Below are positions 37,480-50,111 of a stretch of 64,000 nt of DNA, in pieces. This stretch comes from Ptiloglossa arizonensis (taxonomy: Eukaryota > Arthropoda > Insecta > Hymenoptera > Colletidae). Made by a program: the position numbers and the translations under genes. The stretch lies in the NCBI RefSeq assembly GCF_051014685.1, contig NW_027478391.1:372001-436000 (forward strand), in the 5' to 3' direction. The notes under the pieces were generated by a model, which saw only the letters and a program-made list of their open reading frames with translations, was not told where the DNA came from and did no database searches. Positions within the stretch are counted from its first letter, which is position 1, and the number at the start of each line of letters is the position of its first letter.

Positions 37480-37508
37480 GAAACGACATCACTTTCCGGT
37501 CCACCTAA
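37480..37508 (-). repeat. Mariner terminal inverted repeat, right
   Basis: 29 bp whose reverse complement begins TTAGGTGG and ends GTCGTTTC. It pairs with 36233-36261 with two mismatches. Confidence 0.93.
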
Positions 37509-37510
37509 TA
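37509..37510. other. Right mariner target-site TA
   Basis: TA directly follows the element. Copy 2 of the adjoining repeat has an uninterrupted TA at the same place (63839-63840), supporting this as the target dinucleotide of a second site. Confidence 0.75.
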
Positions 37511-37670
37511 TATTCTGAACCTGCAATTACAAATCCCTGTAACGTGGTAATTACATGGGTTGCCATCTATTGGAGAAAGGGTTAAACTACACTTAAGGGG
37601 TGAAAACACCTGGCGGAGAAACGCTCAAGTTTGTCGAGGAATTGTTCTAATTTCCACAAATAGATGGAGC
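37511..37670 (+). repeat. ~160-bp dispersed repeat, copy 1
   Basis: Begins TATTCTGAACC and ends AATAGATGGAGC. It is nearly identical to 63841-64000, with only about three differences seen. Inside are inverted arms, GCCATCTATT near 37562 and AATAGATGG near 37659, enclosing about 90 bp, so the 110-bp inner part resembles a miniature inverted-repeat element. It also holds CGGAGAAACG at 37614-37623, identical to a stretch of the satellite purine strand. No open frame of note. The family is not recognised. Confidence 0.85.
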
Positions 37671-37811
37671 GACAAGTACAATTTACCGACATTAGAGATA
37701 AGTATTTCCATTTGTATGATATTCCCTACGGTGCGATAAAATAAATAAATACTTTTGTACAAACTTTTGAATGTTTCATCTTTCGAATAAATGTAAAATT
37801 AAACCTTCCAC
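37671..37811. other. Unassigned AT-rich spacer
   Basis: About 140 bp between the dispersed repeat and nad2 fragment 2. It contains no gene, terminal repeat or RNA fold that I can recognise. A short stretch near 37729-37761, containing GATAAAATAAAT, resembles 63774-63806 on the other side of the second repeat copy. Confidence 0.5.
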
Positions 37812-38540
37812 GGTAAATTTTATTCTTGAATTTATTAATGCTTCTAGGACGATTTATTTCAGTATAAAGAGAGCTATAGGTGGGAAATTTGTGTACATAA
37901 TAATTATTGAGTATAAAATAATTTTTCTTTTATTAGAGGTTAATATATTAAATAAGGAAGAAGAGTTAATCTTTATTATTTTAAATATAAAAATTAAAAT
38001 TAAAGAAATTATTGAATATAAAGTGAAATATGTTAAAAATGTATTTTTGTTAATTATTAATAAAATAACTATAATAGATGTTTGTATAACAGATGAATAT
38101 CCTATAATTAATATGATTGATTTTTTTGTTTAAATAATGATAGGGGCAATAATTACATTAATTAGGCAAATAAAATAAATTTCATTATTAAATTTTAATA
38201 TGAGTTCTATAATAATTATAGGGATAAATTTTATTAAAGTTATGATATAGAATAGATTAATTGAATTTAATGAATAAATTAAAGAAATGAATCGAACATT
38301 TAAAGAGTAAACCCCAATTTTTAAGATAAGTGAAAAAAAAAAAATTATTATAAATAAATAATTAGATTTATTTCCGATTCTGTGTAAATTATTATATATA
38401 GTAAATAGTCTAAATAAAATTCTTCTGGAGGCTAAAGAGATTAAAAAATATATTAAGTATGTATTTAGAGTATTAGTGTCTAATTTAAATATAGATCAAA
38501 TGATTTATAATAGAAATTATAAATATTATAATCATTTAAT
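37812..38540 (-). pseudogene. nad2: nad2 mitochondrial-derived fragment 2 (longer, inverted)
   Basis: Reverse-complement counterpart of fragment 1, roughly 94% identical by eye over 38077-38540, extended about 265 bp further toward the nad2 3' end. On minus, one frame in the invertebrate mitochondrial code runs through most of it, with TAA at 38130-38132 and at 37854-37856. The extra part contains NFPPMALFMLK followed by the second stop, matching in position the family's LPPFLGF-PKW motif. The stop sits at the Trp codon, suggesting TGA to TAA. The Trp TGA of fragment 1 is TCA here. The boundary near 37812 is where recognisable coding character fades. Apparent plus-strand frames across this region are antisense shadows. 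Confidence 0.78.
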
Positions 38541-40499
38541 CGAAACCGAGAAACGGAGAAACGGAGAAACGATGAAACGAAGGAAGAAACGATGAAACGA
38601 AGAAAGAAACGGAGAAATGAAGAAAGAAACGAAGAAACGGAGAAAGAAACGGAGAAACGAACAAAGAAACGGAGAAACGCAGAATGAAACGGAGAAACGA
38701 AGAAAGAAACGGAGAATCGGAGAAATAAATGGAGAAACGAAGGAATAAACCGAGAAACGGAGAGAGAAACGGAGAAACGAACAAAGAAACGGAGAGACGA
38801 ACAAAGAAACGGAGAAACGAAGAAAGAAACGGAGAAACGAAGAAAGAAACGGAGAAACGAAGAAAGAAACGAAGAAAGAAGCGGAGAAACGAAGAAAGAA
38901 ACGGAGAAACGAAGAAAGAAACGGTGAAACGAAGAAAGAAACGGAGAAACGAAGAAAGAAACGAGGAAACGAAGAAAGAAACGGAGAAACGAAGAAAGAA
39001 ACGGAGAAACGAAGAAAGAAACGAAGAAACGAAGAAAGAAACGGAGAATCGGAGAAATAAATGGAGAAACGAAGGAATAAACCGAGAAACGGAGAGAGAA
39101 ACGGAGAAACGAACAAAGAAACGGAGAGACGAACAAAGAAACGGAGAAACGAAGAAAGAAACGGAGAAACGAAGAAAGAAACGGAGAAACGAAGAAAGAA
39201 ACGAAGAAAGAAGCGGAGAAACGAAGAAAGAAACGGAGAAACGAAGAAAGAAACGGTGAAACGAAGAAAGAAACGGAGAAACGAACAAAGAAACGGAAAA
39301 ACGATGAAAGAAACGGAGAAACGAAGAAAGAAACGCAGAAACGGAGAAACGAAGAAAGAAACGGAGAAACGAAGAAAGAAACGGAGAATCGGAGAAATAA
39401 ATGGAGAAACGAAGAAATAAACGGAGAAACGGAGAAATAAATGGAGAAACGAAGAAATAAACGGAGAAACGGAGAAATAAATGGAGAAACGAAGAAATAA
39501 ACGGAGAAACCAACGCAGAAACGGAGAAACGAAGAAAGAAACGGAGAAATAATTGGAGAAACGAAGAAATAAACGGAGAAACGAACAAGGAAACGGAGAA
39601 ACGAAGAAAGGTACGGAGAAACGGTGAAATAAATGGAGAAACGAAGAAATAAATGGAGAAACGACCAAGCAAAGGAGAAACGAAGAAAGAAAAGTAGAAA
39701 CGAAGATAGAAATGAAGAAACGAAGAAAGAAACGAAGAAACGAACAAAGAAACGGAGAAACGAACAAAGAAACGGAGAAACGAAGGAAGAAACGGAGAAA
39801 CGAAAAAAGAAACGGAGAAACGAAGAAAGAAACGGAGAAACGAAGAAAGAACCGGAGTAACGAAGAAAGAAACGGAGAAGCGGAGAAATAAATGGAGAAA
39901 CGAAGAAAGAAACGGAGAAACGGAGAAATAAATGGAGAAACGAAGAAATAAACGGAGAAACGAAGAAAGAAACGGAGAAACGAGGAAAGAAACGGAGAAA
40001 CGAAGATAGGAACGGAGATACGATGAAAGAAACGGAGTAACGAAGAAAGAAACGGAGAAACGGAGAAATAAATGGAGAAACGAAGGAATAAACCGAGAAA
40101 CGGAGAAACGAACAAAGAAACGGAGAAACTAACAAAGAAACGGAGAAACGAACAAAGAAACGGAGGAACGGAGAAATAAATGGAGAAACGAAGAAAGAAA
40201 CGGAGAAACGGAGAAATAAATGGAGAAACGAAGAAATAAATGCAGAAACGGAGAAAGAAACGGAGAAACGAACAAAGAAACGGAGAAACGAAGAAAGAAG
40301 CGGAGAAACGAAGAAAGAAACGGCGAAACGAAGAAAGAAACGGAGAAACGAACAAAGAAACGGAGAAACGAAGCAAGAAACGGAGGAACGGAGAAATAAA
40401 TGGAGAAACGAAGAAAGAAACGGAGAAACGAAGAAAGAAACGGAGAAACGAAGAAACGATGAAAGAAACGGAGAAACGAAGAAAGAAACGGAGAAACGA

Positions 40500-43100
40500 A
40501 GAAATAAACGAAGAAAGAAACGGAGAATCGGAGAAATAAATGGAGAAACGAAGGAATAAACCGAGAAACGGGGAGAGAAACGGAGAAACGAACAAAGAAA
40601 CGGAGAAACGAACAAAGAAACGGAGAAACGAACAAAGAAACGGAGAAACGAAGAAAGAAACGGAGGAACGGAGAAATAAATGGAGAAACGAAGAAAGAAA
40701 CGGAGAAACGAAGAAAGAAACGGAGAAACGAAGAAACGATGAAAGAAACGGGGAAACGAAGAAAGAAACGGAGAAACGAAGAAACGAAGATAGAGACGGA
40801 GAAACGGAGAAACGAAGAAAGAAACGGAGAAACGAAGAAACAAACGAAGAAACGGAGAAAGAATCGGAGAATCGGAGAAATAAATGTAGAAACGAAGGAA
40901 TAAACCGAGAAACGGAGACAGAAACGGAGAAACGAACAAAGAAACGGAGAAACGAACAAAGAAACGGAGAAACGAACAAAGAAACTGAGAAACGAAGAAA
41001 GAAACGGAGGAACGAAGAAAGAAACGGAGAAACGAAGAAAGAAACGGAGAAGCGAAGAAAGAAACGGAGAAATAAATGGAGAAACGAAGAAATAAACCGA
41101 GAAACGGAAAAAGAAACGGAGAAACGAACAAAGAAACGGAGAAACGAAGAAAGAAATGGAGAAACGGAGAAATAAATGGAGAAACGAAGAAATAAACGGA
41201 GAAACGAAGAACGAAACGGAGAAACGAAGAAAGAAACCGAGAAACGAAGATAGAAACGGTGTAACGAAGAAAGAAACGAAGAAACGAAGAAAGAAACGGA
41301 GAAATAAATGGAGAAACGAAGAAATAAACGGAGAAACGAACAAGGAAACGGTGAAACGAAGAAAGAAACGGAGAAACGAAGAAAGAAACGAAGAAAGAAG
41401 CGGAGAAACGAAGAAAGAAACGGAGAAACGAAGAAAGAAACGGTGAAACGAAGAAAGAAACGGAGAAACGAACAAAGAAACGGAAAAACGAAGAAAGAAA
41501 CGGAGAAACGAAGAAAGAAACGCAGAAACGGAGAAACGTAGAAAGAAACGGAGAAACGAAGAAAGAAACGGAGAATCGGAGAAATAAATGGAGAAACGAA
41601 GAAATAAACGGAGAAACGGAGAAATAAATGGAGAAACGAAGAAATAAACGGAGAAACGGAGAAATAATTGGAGAAACGAAGAAATAAACGGAGAAACGAA
41701 CAAAGAAACGGAGAAACGAAGAAAGAAACGGAGAAACGAACAAAGAAACGGAGAAACGAAGAAAGAAACGGAGAAACGGAGAAATAAATGGAGAAACGAA
41801 GAAATGAACGGAGAAACGAAGAAAGAAACGGAGAAACCAACGCAGAAACGGAGAAACGAAGAAAGAAACGGAGAAATAAATGGAGAAACGAAGAAATAAA
41901 CGGAGAAACGAACAAGGAAACGGAGAAACGAAGAAAGATACGGAGAAACGGTGAAATAAATGGAGAAACGAAGAAATAAATGGAGAAACGACCAAGCAAA
42001 GGAGAAACGAAGAAAGAAAAGTAGAAACGAAGATAGAAATGAAGAAACGAAGAAAGAAACGAAGAAACGAACAAAGAAACGGAGAAACGAACAAAGAAAC
42101 GGAGAAACGAAGGAAGAAACGGAGAAACGAAACAAGAAACGGAGAAACGAAGAAAGAAACGGAGAAACGAAGAAAGAACCGGAGTAACGAAGAAAGAAAC
42201 GGAGAAACGGAGAAATAAATGGAGAAACGAAGAAAGAAACGGAGAAACGGAGAAATAAATGGAGAAACGAAGAAATAAACGGAGAAACGAAGAATGAAAC
42301 GGAGAAACGAGGAAAGAAACGGAGAAACGAAGATAGAAACGGAGATACGATGAAAGAAACGGAGTAACGAAGAAAGAAACGGAGAAACGGAGAAATAAAT
42401 GGAGAAACGAAGGAATAAACCGAGAAACGGAGAAACGAACAAAGAAACGGAGAAACTAACAAAGAAACGGAGAAACGAACAAAGAAACGGAGGAACGGAG
42501 AAATAAATGGAGAAACGAAGAAAGAAACGGAGAAACGAACAAAGAAACGGAGAAATGAAGAAAGAAACGAAGAAACGGAGAAAGAAACGGAGAAACGAAC
42601 AAAGAAACGGAGAAACCAACAAAGAAACGGAGAAACGAAGAATGAAACGGAGAAACGAAGAAAGAAACGGAGAAATAAATGGAGAAACAAAGATATATAC
42701 GGAGAAACGAAGAAAGAAACGGAGAAACGAAGAAACGATGAAAGAAACGGAGAAACGAAGAAAGAAACGGAGAAACGGGGAAAGAAACGAAGAAACGAAG
42801 AAAGAAACGGAGAAACGAAGAAAGAAACGGAGAAACGAAGAAAGAAACGAAGAAACGAAGAAAGAAACGGAGAAACGAAGAAAGAAACGGAGAAACGAAC
42901 AAAGAAACGGAGAAACGAAGAAAGAAACGGAGGAACGGAGAAATAAATGGAGAAACGAAGGAATAAACCGAGAAACGGAGAGAGAAACGGAGAAACGAAC
43001 AAAGAAACGGAGAAACGAACAAAGAAACGGAGAAACGAACAAAGAAACGGAGAAACGAAGAAAGAAACGGAGGAACGGAGAAATAAATGGAGAAACGAAG
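40500..43100 (-). repeat. ~4.45-4.49-kb-offset duplication, copy A
   Basis: Blocks here recur at 44990-47550. The offset is 4490 bp in the first part (about 40540-41480) and 4450 bp in the second (about 41960-43080), a difference of two 20-bp units, so one copy gained or lost two monomers after duplication. Within it the CGACCAAGCAAAGG marker shows a further shift of 2271 bp to another copy. Ends are approximate. Confidence 0.65.
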
Positions 43101-44989
43101 AAAGAAACGGAAAACGAATAAAGAAACGGGGAAACGAAGAAAGAAACGAAGAAACGAAGAAAGAAACGGAGAAACGAAGAAAGAAACGGAGAAACGAAGA
43201 AAGAAACGGAGAAACGAAGAAAGAAAATGGAGAAACGACGAAAGAAACGAAGAAAGAAACGGAGAATCGGAGAAATAAATGGAGAAACGAAGGAATAAAC
43301 CGAGAAACGGAGAGAGAAACGGAGAAACGAACAAAGAAACGGAGAAACGAACAAAGAAACGGAGAAACGAAGAAAGAAACGGAGGAACGGAGAAATAAAT
43401 GGAGAAACGAAGAAAGAAAAGGAGAAACGAAGAAAGAAACGGAGAAACGAAGAAACGATGAAAGAAACGGAGAAACGAAGAAAGAAACGGAGAAACGAAG
43501 AAACGAAGATAGAAACGGAGAAACGGAGAAACTAAGAAAGAAACGGAGAAACGAAGAAAGAAACGAAGAAACGAAGAAAGAATCGGAGAATCGGAGAAAT
43601 AAATGGAGAAACGAAGGAATAAACCGAGATACGGAGACAGAAACGGAGAAACGAACAAAGAAACGGAGAAGCGAACAAAGAAACGGAGAAACGAACAAAG
43701 AAACTGAGAAACGAAGAAAGAAACGGAGGAACGAAGAAAGAAACGGAGAAACGAAGAAAGAAACGGAGAAGCGAAGAAAGAAACGGAGAAATAAATGGAG
43801 AAACGAAGAAATAAACCGAGAAACGGAAAAAGAAACGGAGAAACGAACAAAGAAACGGAGAAACGAAGAAAGAAACCAAGAAAGAAGCGGAGAAACGAAG
43901 AAAGAAACGGAGGAACGAAGAAAGAAACGGAGAAACGAAGAAAGAAACGGAGAAGCGAAGAAAGAAACGGAGAAATAAATGGAGAAACGAAGAAATAAAC
44001 GGAGAAACGAAGAAAGAAACGGAGAAACGAACAAAGAAACGGAGAAACGAAGAAAGAAACGGAGAAACTAAGAAAGAAACGGAGAAACGAAGAAAGAAAC
44101 GGAGAAACCAACGCAGAAACGGAGAAACGAAGAAAGAAACGGAGAAATAAATGGAGAAAGGAAGAAATAAACGCATAAACGAACAAGGAAACGGAGAAAC
44201 GAAGAAAGATACGGAGAAACGGTGAAATAAATGGAGAAACGAAGAAATAAATGGAGAAACGACCAAGCAAAGGAGAAACGAAGAAAGAAAAGGAGAAACG
44301 AAGATAGAAATGAAGAAACGAAGAAAGAAGCGAAGAAACGAACAAAGAAACGGAGAAACGAACAAAGAAACGGAGAAACGAAGGAAGAAACGGAGAAACG
44401 AAGAAAGAAACGGAGAAACGAAGAAAGAAACGGAGAAACGAAGAAAGAACCGGAGTAACGAAGAAAGAAACGGAGAAACGGAGAAATAAATGGAGAAACG
44501 AAGAAAGAAACGGAGAAACGGAGAAATAAATGGAGAAACGAAGAAATAAACGGAGAAACGAAGAAAGAAACGGAGAAACGAGGAAAGAAACGGAGAAACG
44601 AAGATAGAAACGGAGATACGATGAAAGAAACGGAGTAACGAAGAAGGAAACGGAGAAACGGAGAAATAAATGGAGAAACGGAGGAATAAACCGAGAAACG
44701 GAGAAACGAACAAAGAAACGGAGAAACTAACAAAGAAACGGAGAAACGAACAAAGAAACGGAGGAACGGAGAAATAAATGGAGAAACGAAGAAAGAAACG
44801 GAGAAATAAATGGAGAAACAAAGATATATACGGAGAAACGAAGAAAGAAACGGAGAAACGAAGAAACGATGAAAGAAACGGAGAAACGAAGAAAGAAACG
44901 AAGAAACGAAGAAAGAAACGGAGAAACGAAGAAAGAAACGAAGAAACGAAGAAAGAAACGGAGAAACGAAGAAAGAAGCGGAGAAACGA

Positions 44990-47550
44990 AGAAAGAAACA
45001 AAGAAAGAAACGGAGAATCGGAGAAATAAATGGAGAAACGAAGGAATAAACCGAGAAACGGAGAGAGAAACGGAGAAACGAACAAAGAAACGGAGAAACG
45101 AACAAAGAAACGGAGAAACGAACAAAGAAACGGAGAAACGAAGAAAGAAACGGAGGAACGGAGAAATAAATGGAGAAACGAAGAAAGAAACGGAGAAACG
45201 AAGAAAGAAACGGAGAAACGAAGAAACGATGAAAGAAACGGCGAAACGAAGAAAGAAACGGAGAAACGAAGAAACGAAGATAGAAACGGAGAAACGGAGA
45301 AACTAAGAAAGAAACGGAGAAACGAAGAAAGAAACGAAGAAACGAAGAAAGAATCGGAGAATCGGAGAAATAAATGGAGAAACGAAGGAATAAACCGAGA
45401 AACGGAGACAGAAACGGAGAAACGAACAAAGAAACGGAGAAACGAACAAAGAAACGGAGAAACGAACAAAGAAACTGAGAAACGAAGAAAGAAACGGAGG
45501 AACGAAGAAAGAAACGGAGAAACGAAGAAAGAAACGGAGAAGCGAAGAAAGAAACGGAGAAATAAATGGAGAAACGAAGAAATAAACCGAGAAACGGAAA
45601 AAGAAACGGAGAAACGAACAAAGAAACGGAGAAACGAAGAAAGAAATGGAGAAACGGAGAAATAAATGGAGAAACGAAGAAATAAACGGAGAAACGAAGA
45701 AAGAAACGGAGAAACGAAGAAAGAAACGGAGAAACGAAGAAAGCAACGGTGTAACGAAGAAAGAAACGAAGAAACGAAGAAAGAAACGGAGAAATAAATG
45801 GAGAAACGAAGAAATAAACGGAGAAACGAACAAGGAAACTGTGAAACGAAGAAAGAAACGGAGAAACGAAGAAAGAAACCAAGAAAGAAGCGGAGAAACG
45901 AAGAAAGAAACGGAGAAACGAAGAAAGAAACGGTGAAACGAAGAAAGAAACGGAGAAACGAACAAAGAAACGGAAAAACGAAGAAAGAAGCGGAGAAACG
46001 GAGAAACGAAGAAAGAAACGGAGAATCGGAGAAATAAATGGAGAAACGAAGAGATAAACGGAGAAACGGAGAAATAAATTGAGAAACGAAGAAATAAACG
46101 GAGAAACGGAGAAATAAATGGAGAAACGAAGAAATAAACGGAGAAACGAACAAAGAAACGGAGAGACGAAGAAAGAAACGGAGAAACTAAGAAAGAAACG
46201 GAGAAACGAAGAAAGAAGCGGAGAAACGGAGAAATAAATGGAGAAACGAAGAAATAAACGGAGAAACGAAGAAAGAAACGGAGAAACCAACGCAGAAACG
46301 GAGAAACGAAGAAAGAAACGGAGAAATAAATGGAGAAACGAAGAAATAAACGCATAAACGAACAAGGAAACGGAGAAACGAAGAAAGATACGGAGAAACG
46401 GTGAAATAAATGGAGAAACGAAGAAATAAATGGAGAAACGACCAAGCAAAGGAGAAACGAAGAAAGAAAAGGAGAAACGAAGATAGAAATGAAGAAACGA
46501 AGAAAGAAGCGAAGAAACGAACAAAGAAACGGAGAAACGAACAAAGAAACGGAGAAACGAAGGAAGAAACGGAGAAACGAAGAAAGAAACGGAGAAACGA
46601 AGAAAGAAACGGAGAAACGAAGAAAGAACCGGAGTATCGAAGAAAGAAACGGAGAAACGGAGAAATAAATGGAGAAACGAAGAAAGAAACGGAGAAACGG
46701 AGAAATAAATGGAGAAACGAAGAAATAAATGGAGAAACGAAGAAAGAAACGGAGAAACGAGGAAAGAAACGGAGAAACGAAGATAGAAACGGAGATACGA
46801 TGAAAGAAACGGAGTAACGAAGAAAGAAACGGAGAAACGGAGAAATAAATGGAGAAACGAAGGAATAAACCGAGAAACGGAGAAACGAACAAAGAAACGG
46901 AGAAACTAACAAAGAAACGGAGAAACGAACAAAGAAACGGAGGAACGGAGAAATAAATGGAGAAACGAAGAAAGAAACGGAGAAACGAACAAAGAAACGG
47001 AGAAATGAAGAAAGAAACGAAGAAACGGAGAAGGAAACGGAGAAACGAACAAAGAAACGGAGAAACCAACAAAGAAACGGAGAAACGAAGAATGAAACGG
47101 AGAAACGAAGAAAGAAACGGAGAAATAAAAGGAGAAACAAAGATATATACGGAGAAACGAAGAAAGAAACGGAGAAACGAAGAAACGATGAAAGAAACGG
47201 AGAAACGAAGAAAGAAACGAAGAAAGAAACGGAGAAACGAAGAAAGAAACGAAGAAACGAAGAAAGAAACGGAGAAACGAAGAAAGAAACGGAGAAACTA
47301 AGAAAGAAACGAAGAAACGAAGAAAGAAATGGAGAAACGAAGAAAGAAACGGAGGAACGAAGAAAGAAACGAAGAAAGAAACGGAGAATCGGAGAAATAA
47401 ATGGAGAAACGAAGGAATAAACCGAGAAACGGAGAGAGAAACGGAGAAACGAACAAAGAAACGGAGAAACGAACAAAGAAACGGAGAAACGAAGAAAGAA
47501 ACGGAGAAACGAAGAAAGAAACGGAGGAACGGAGAAATAAATGGAGAAAC
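44990..47550 (-). repeat. ~4.45-4.49-kb-offset duplication, copy B
   Basis: Second copy of 40500-43100, two units shorter near the middle. The marker AAAGATATATACGG near 47142 corresponds to that near 42690. Confidence 0.65.
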
Positions 47551-50111
47551 GAAGAAAGAAACGGAGAAACGAATAAAGAAACGGAGAAACGAAGAAACGA
47601 TGAAAGAAACGGAGAAATGAAGAAAGAAACGGAGAAACGAAGACAGAAACGAAGAAACGAAGAAAGAAACGGAGAAACTAAGAAAGAAACGGAGAAACGA
47701 AGAAAGAAACGGAGAAACGGAGAAATAAATGCAGAAACGAAGAAATAAACGGAGAAACGAAGAAAGAAACGGAGAAACCAACGCAGAAACGGAGAAACGA
47801 AGAAAGAAACGGAGAAATAAATGGAGAAACGAAGAAATAAACGGAGATACGAAGAAAGAAACGGAGAAACCAACGCAGAAACGGAGAAACGAAGAAAGAA
47901 ACGGAGAAATAAATGGAGAAAGGAAGAAATAAACGCATAAACGAACAAGGAAACGGAGAAACGAAGAAAGATACGGAGAAACGGTGAAATAAATGGAGAA
48001 ACGAAGAAATAAATGGAGAAACGACCAAGCAAAGGAGAAACGAAGAAAGAAAAGGAGAAACGAAGATAGAAATGAAGAAACGAAGAAAGAAGCGAAGAAA
48101 CGAACAAAGAAACGGAGAAACGAACAAAGAAACGGAGAAACGAAGGAAGAAACGGAGAAACGAAGAAAGAAACGGAGAAACGAAGAAAGAAACGGAGAAA
48201 CGAAGAAAGAACCGGAGTAACGAAGAAAGAAACGGAGAAACGGAGAAATAAATGGAGAAACGAAGAAAGAAACGGAGAAACGGAGAAATAAATGGAGAAA
48301 CGAAGAAATAAACGGAGAAACGAAGAAAGAAACGGAGAAGCGAGGAAAGAAACGGAGAAACGAAGATAGAAACGGAGATACGATGAAAGAAACGGAGTAA
48401 CGAAGAAAGAAACGGAGAAACGGAGAAATAAATGCAGAAACGAAGAAATAAACGGAGAAACGAAGAAAGAAACGGAGAAACGAAGAAAGAAACGGAGAAA
48501 CGAAGAATGAAACGGAGAAACGGAGAAAGAAACGGTGTAACGAAGAAAGAAACGAAGAAACGAAGAAAGAAACGGAGAAATAAAAGGAGAAACGAAGAAA
48601 TAAACGGAGAAACGAACAAGGAAACGGTGAAACGAAGAAAGAAACGGAGAAACGAAGAAAGAAACGAAGAAAGAAGCGGAGAAACGAAGAAAGAAACGGA
48701 GAAACGAAGAAAGAAACGGTGAAACGAAGAAACGGAGAAACGAACAAAGAAACGGAAAAACGAAGAAAGAAACGGAGAAACGAAGAAAGAAACGCAGAAA
48801 CGGAGAATGAAACGGAGAAACGGAGAAATAAATGGAGAAACGAAGAAATAAACGGAGAAACGAAGAAAGAAACGTAGAAACCAACGCAGAAACGGAGAAA
48901 CGAAGAAAGAAACGGAGAAATAAATGGAGAAACGAAGAAATAAACGGAGAAACGAAGAAAGAACCAGAGTAACGAAGAAAGAAACGGAGAAACGGAGAAA
49001 TAGATGGAGAAACGAAGAAAGAAACGGAGAAACGAAGAAAGAAAAGGAGAAACGAAGATAGAAATGAAGAAACGAAGAAAGAAACGAAGAAACGAACAAA
49101 GAAACGGGGAAACGAACAAAGAAACGGAGAAACGAAGAAAGAAACGGAGAAACGAAGAAAGAAACGGAGAAACGAAGAAAGAACCAGAGTAACGAAGAAA
49201 GAAACGGAGAAACGGAGAAATAGATGGAGAAACGAAGAAAGAAACGGAGAAACGGAGAAATAAATGGAGAAACGAAGAAATAAACGGAGAAACGAAGAAA
49301 GAAACGGAGAAACGAGGAAAGAAACGGAGAAACGAAGATAGAAACGGAGATACGATGAAAGAAACGGAGTAACGAAGAAAGAAACGGAGAAACGGAGTAA
49401 TAAATGCAGAAACGACGAAATAAACGGAGAAACGAAGAAAGAAACGGAGAAACGAAGAAAGAAACGGAGAAACGCAGAATGAAACGGAGAAACGGAGAAA
49501 TAAGTGGAGAAACGAAGAAATAAATTCAGAAACGGAGAAAGAAACGGAGAGACGAACAAAGAAACGGAGAAACGAAGAAAGAAACGGCGAAACGAAGAAA
49601 GAAACGGAGAAACGAAGAAAGAAACGGAGAAACGAAGAAAGAAACGGGGAAACGAAGAAAGAAACGGAGAAACGAAGAAAGAAACACGGAATCGGAGTAA
49701 TAAATGGAGAAACGAAGAAATAAACCGAGAATCGGAGAAAGAAAGGGAGTAACCAAGACAGAAACAAAGAAACGAAGAAAGAAACGGAGTAACGCTGAAA
49801 GAAACGAAGAAACGAAGAAAGAAACGGAGAATGGGAGAAATAAATGGAGAAACGAAGGAATAAACCGAGAAACGGACAATCGGAGAAATAAATGGATAAA
49901 TGAAGGAATAAACCGAGAAACGGATAAACGGAGAAACGATGAAACGAAGGAAGAAACGGAGAAACGAAGATAGAAACGGAGAAATGAAGAAATAAACCGA
50001 GAAACGAAGAAATAAACCGAGAAACGGAGAAAGAAACGGAGAAACGAACAAAGAAACGGTGAAACGAACAAAGGAACGGTGAAAAGAACGAAGAAACGGA
50101 GAAACGGAGGA

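Larger units (their letters stand above)
36233..37508 (-). mobile_element. Complete mariner (Tc1/mariner) transposon, 1276 bp
   Basis: Bounded by 29-bp terminal inverted repeats with only two mismatches and carrying one intact transposase gene on minus. Total length of about 1.28 kb is typical of mariner. Termini begin TTAGG and share the core GGACCGGAAAGT. TA follows the right end and TG precedes the left end. The element lies between two inverted nad2 fragments, and its two flanks belong to different sequences, so the locus has been rearranged around it. Intact termini and reading frame suggest a relatively young and possibly still mobile copy; activity cannot be judged from sequence. Confidence 0.96.

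Noticed and set aside
37771..38133. Plus-strand frame of 120 codons
   Set aside because: Antisense to nad2 fragment 2. The sense strand carries the recognisable motifs.
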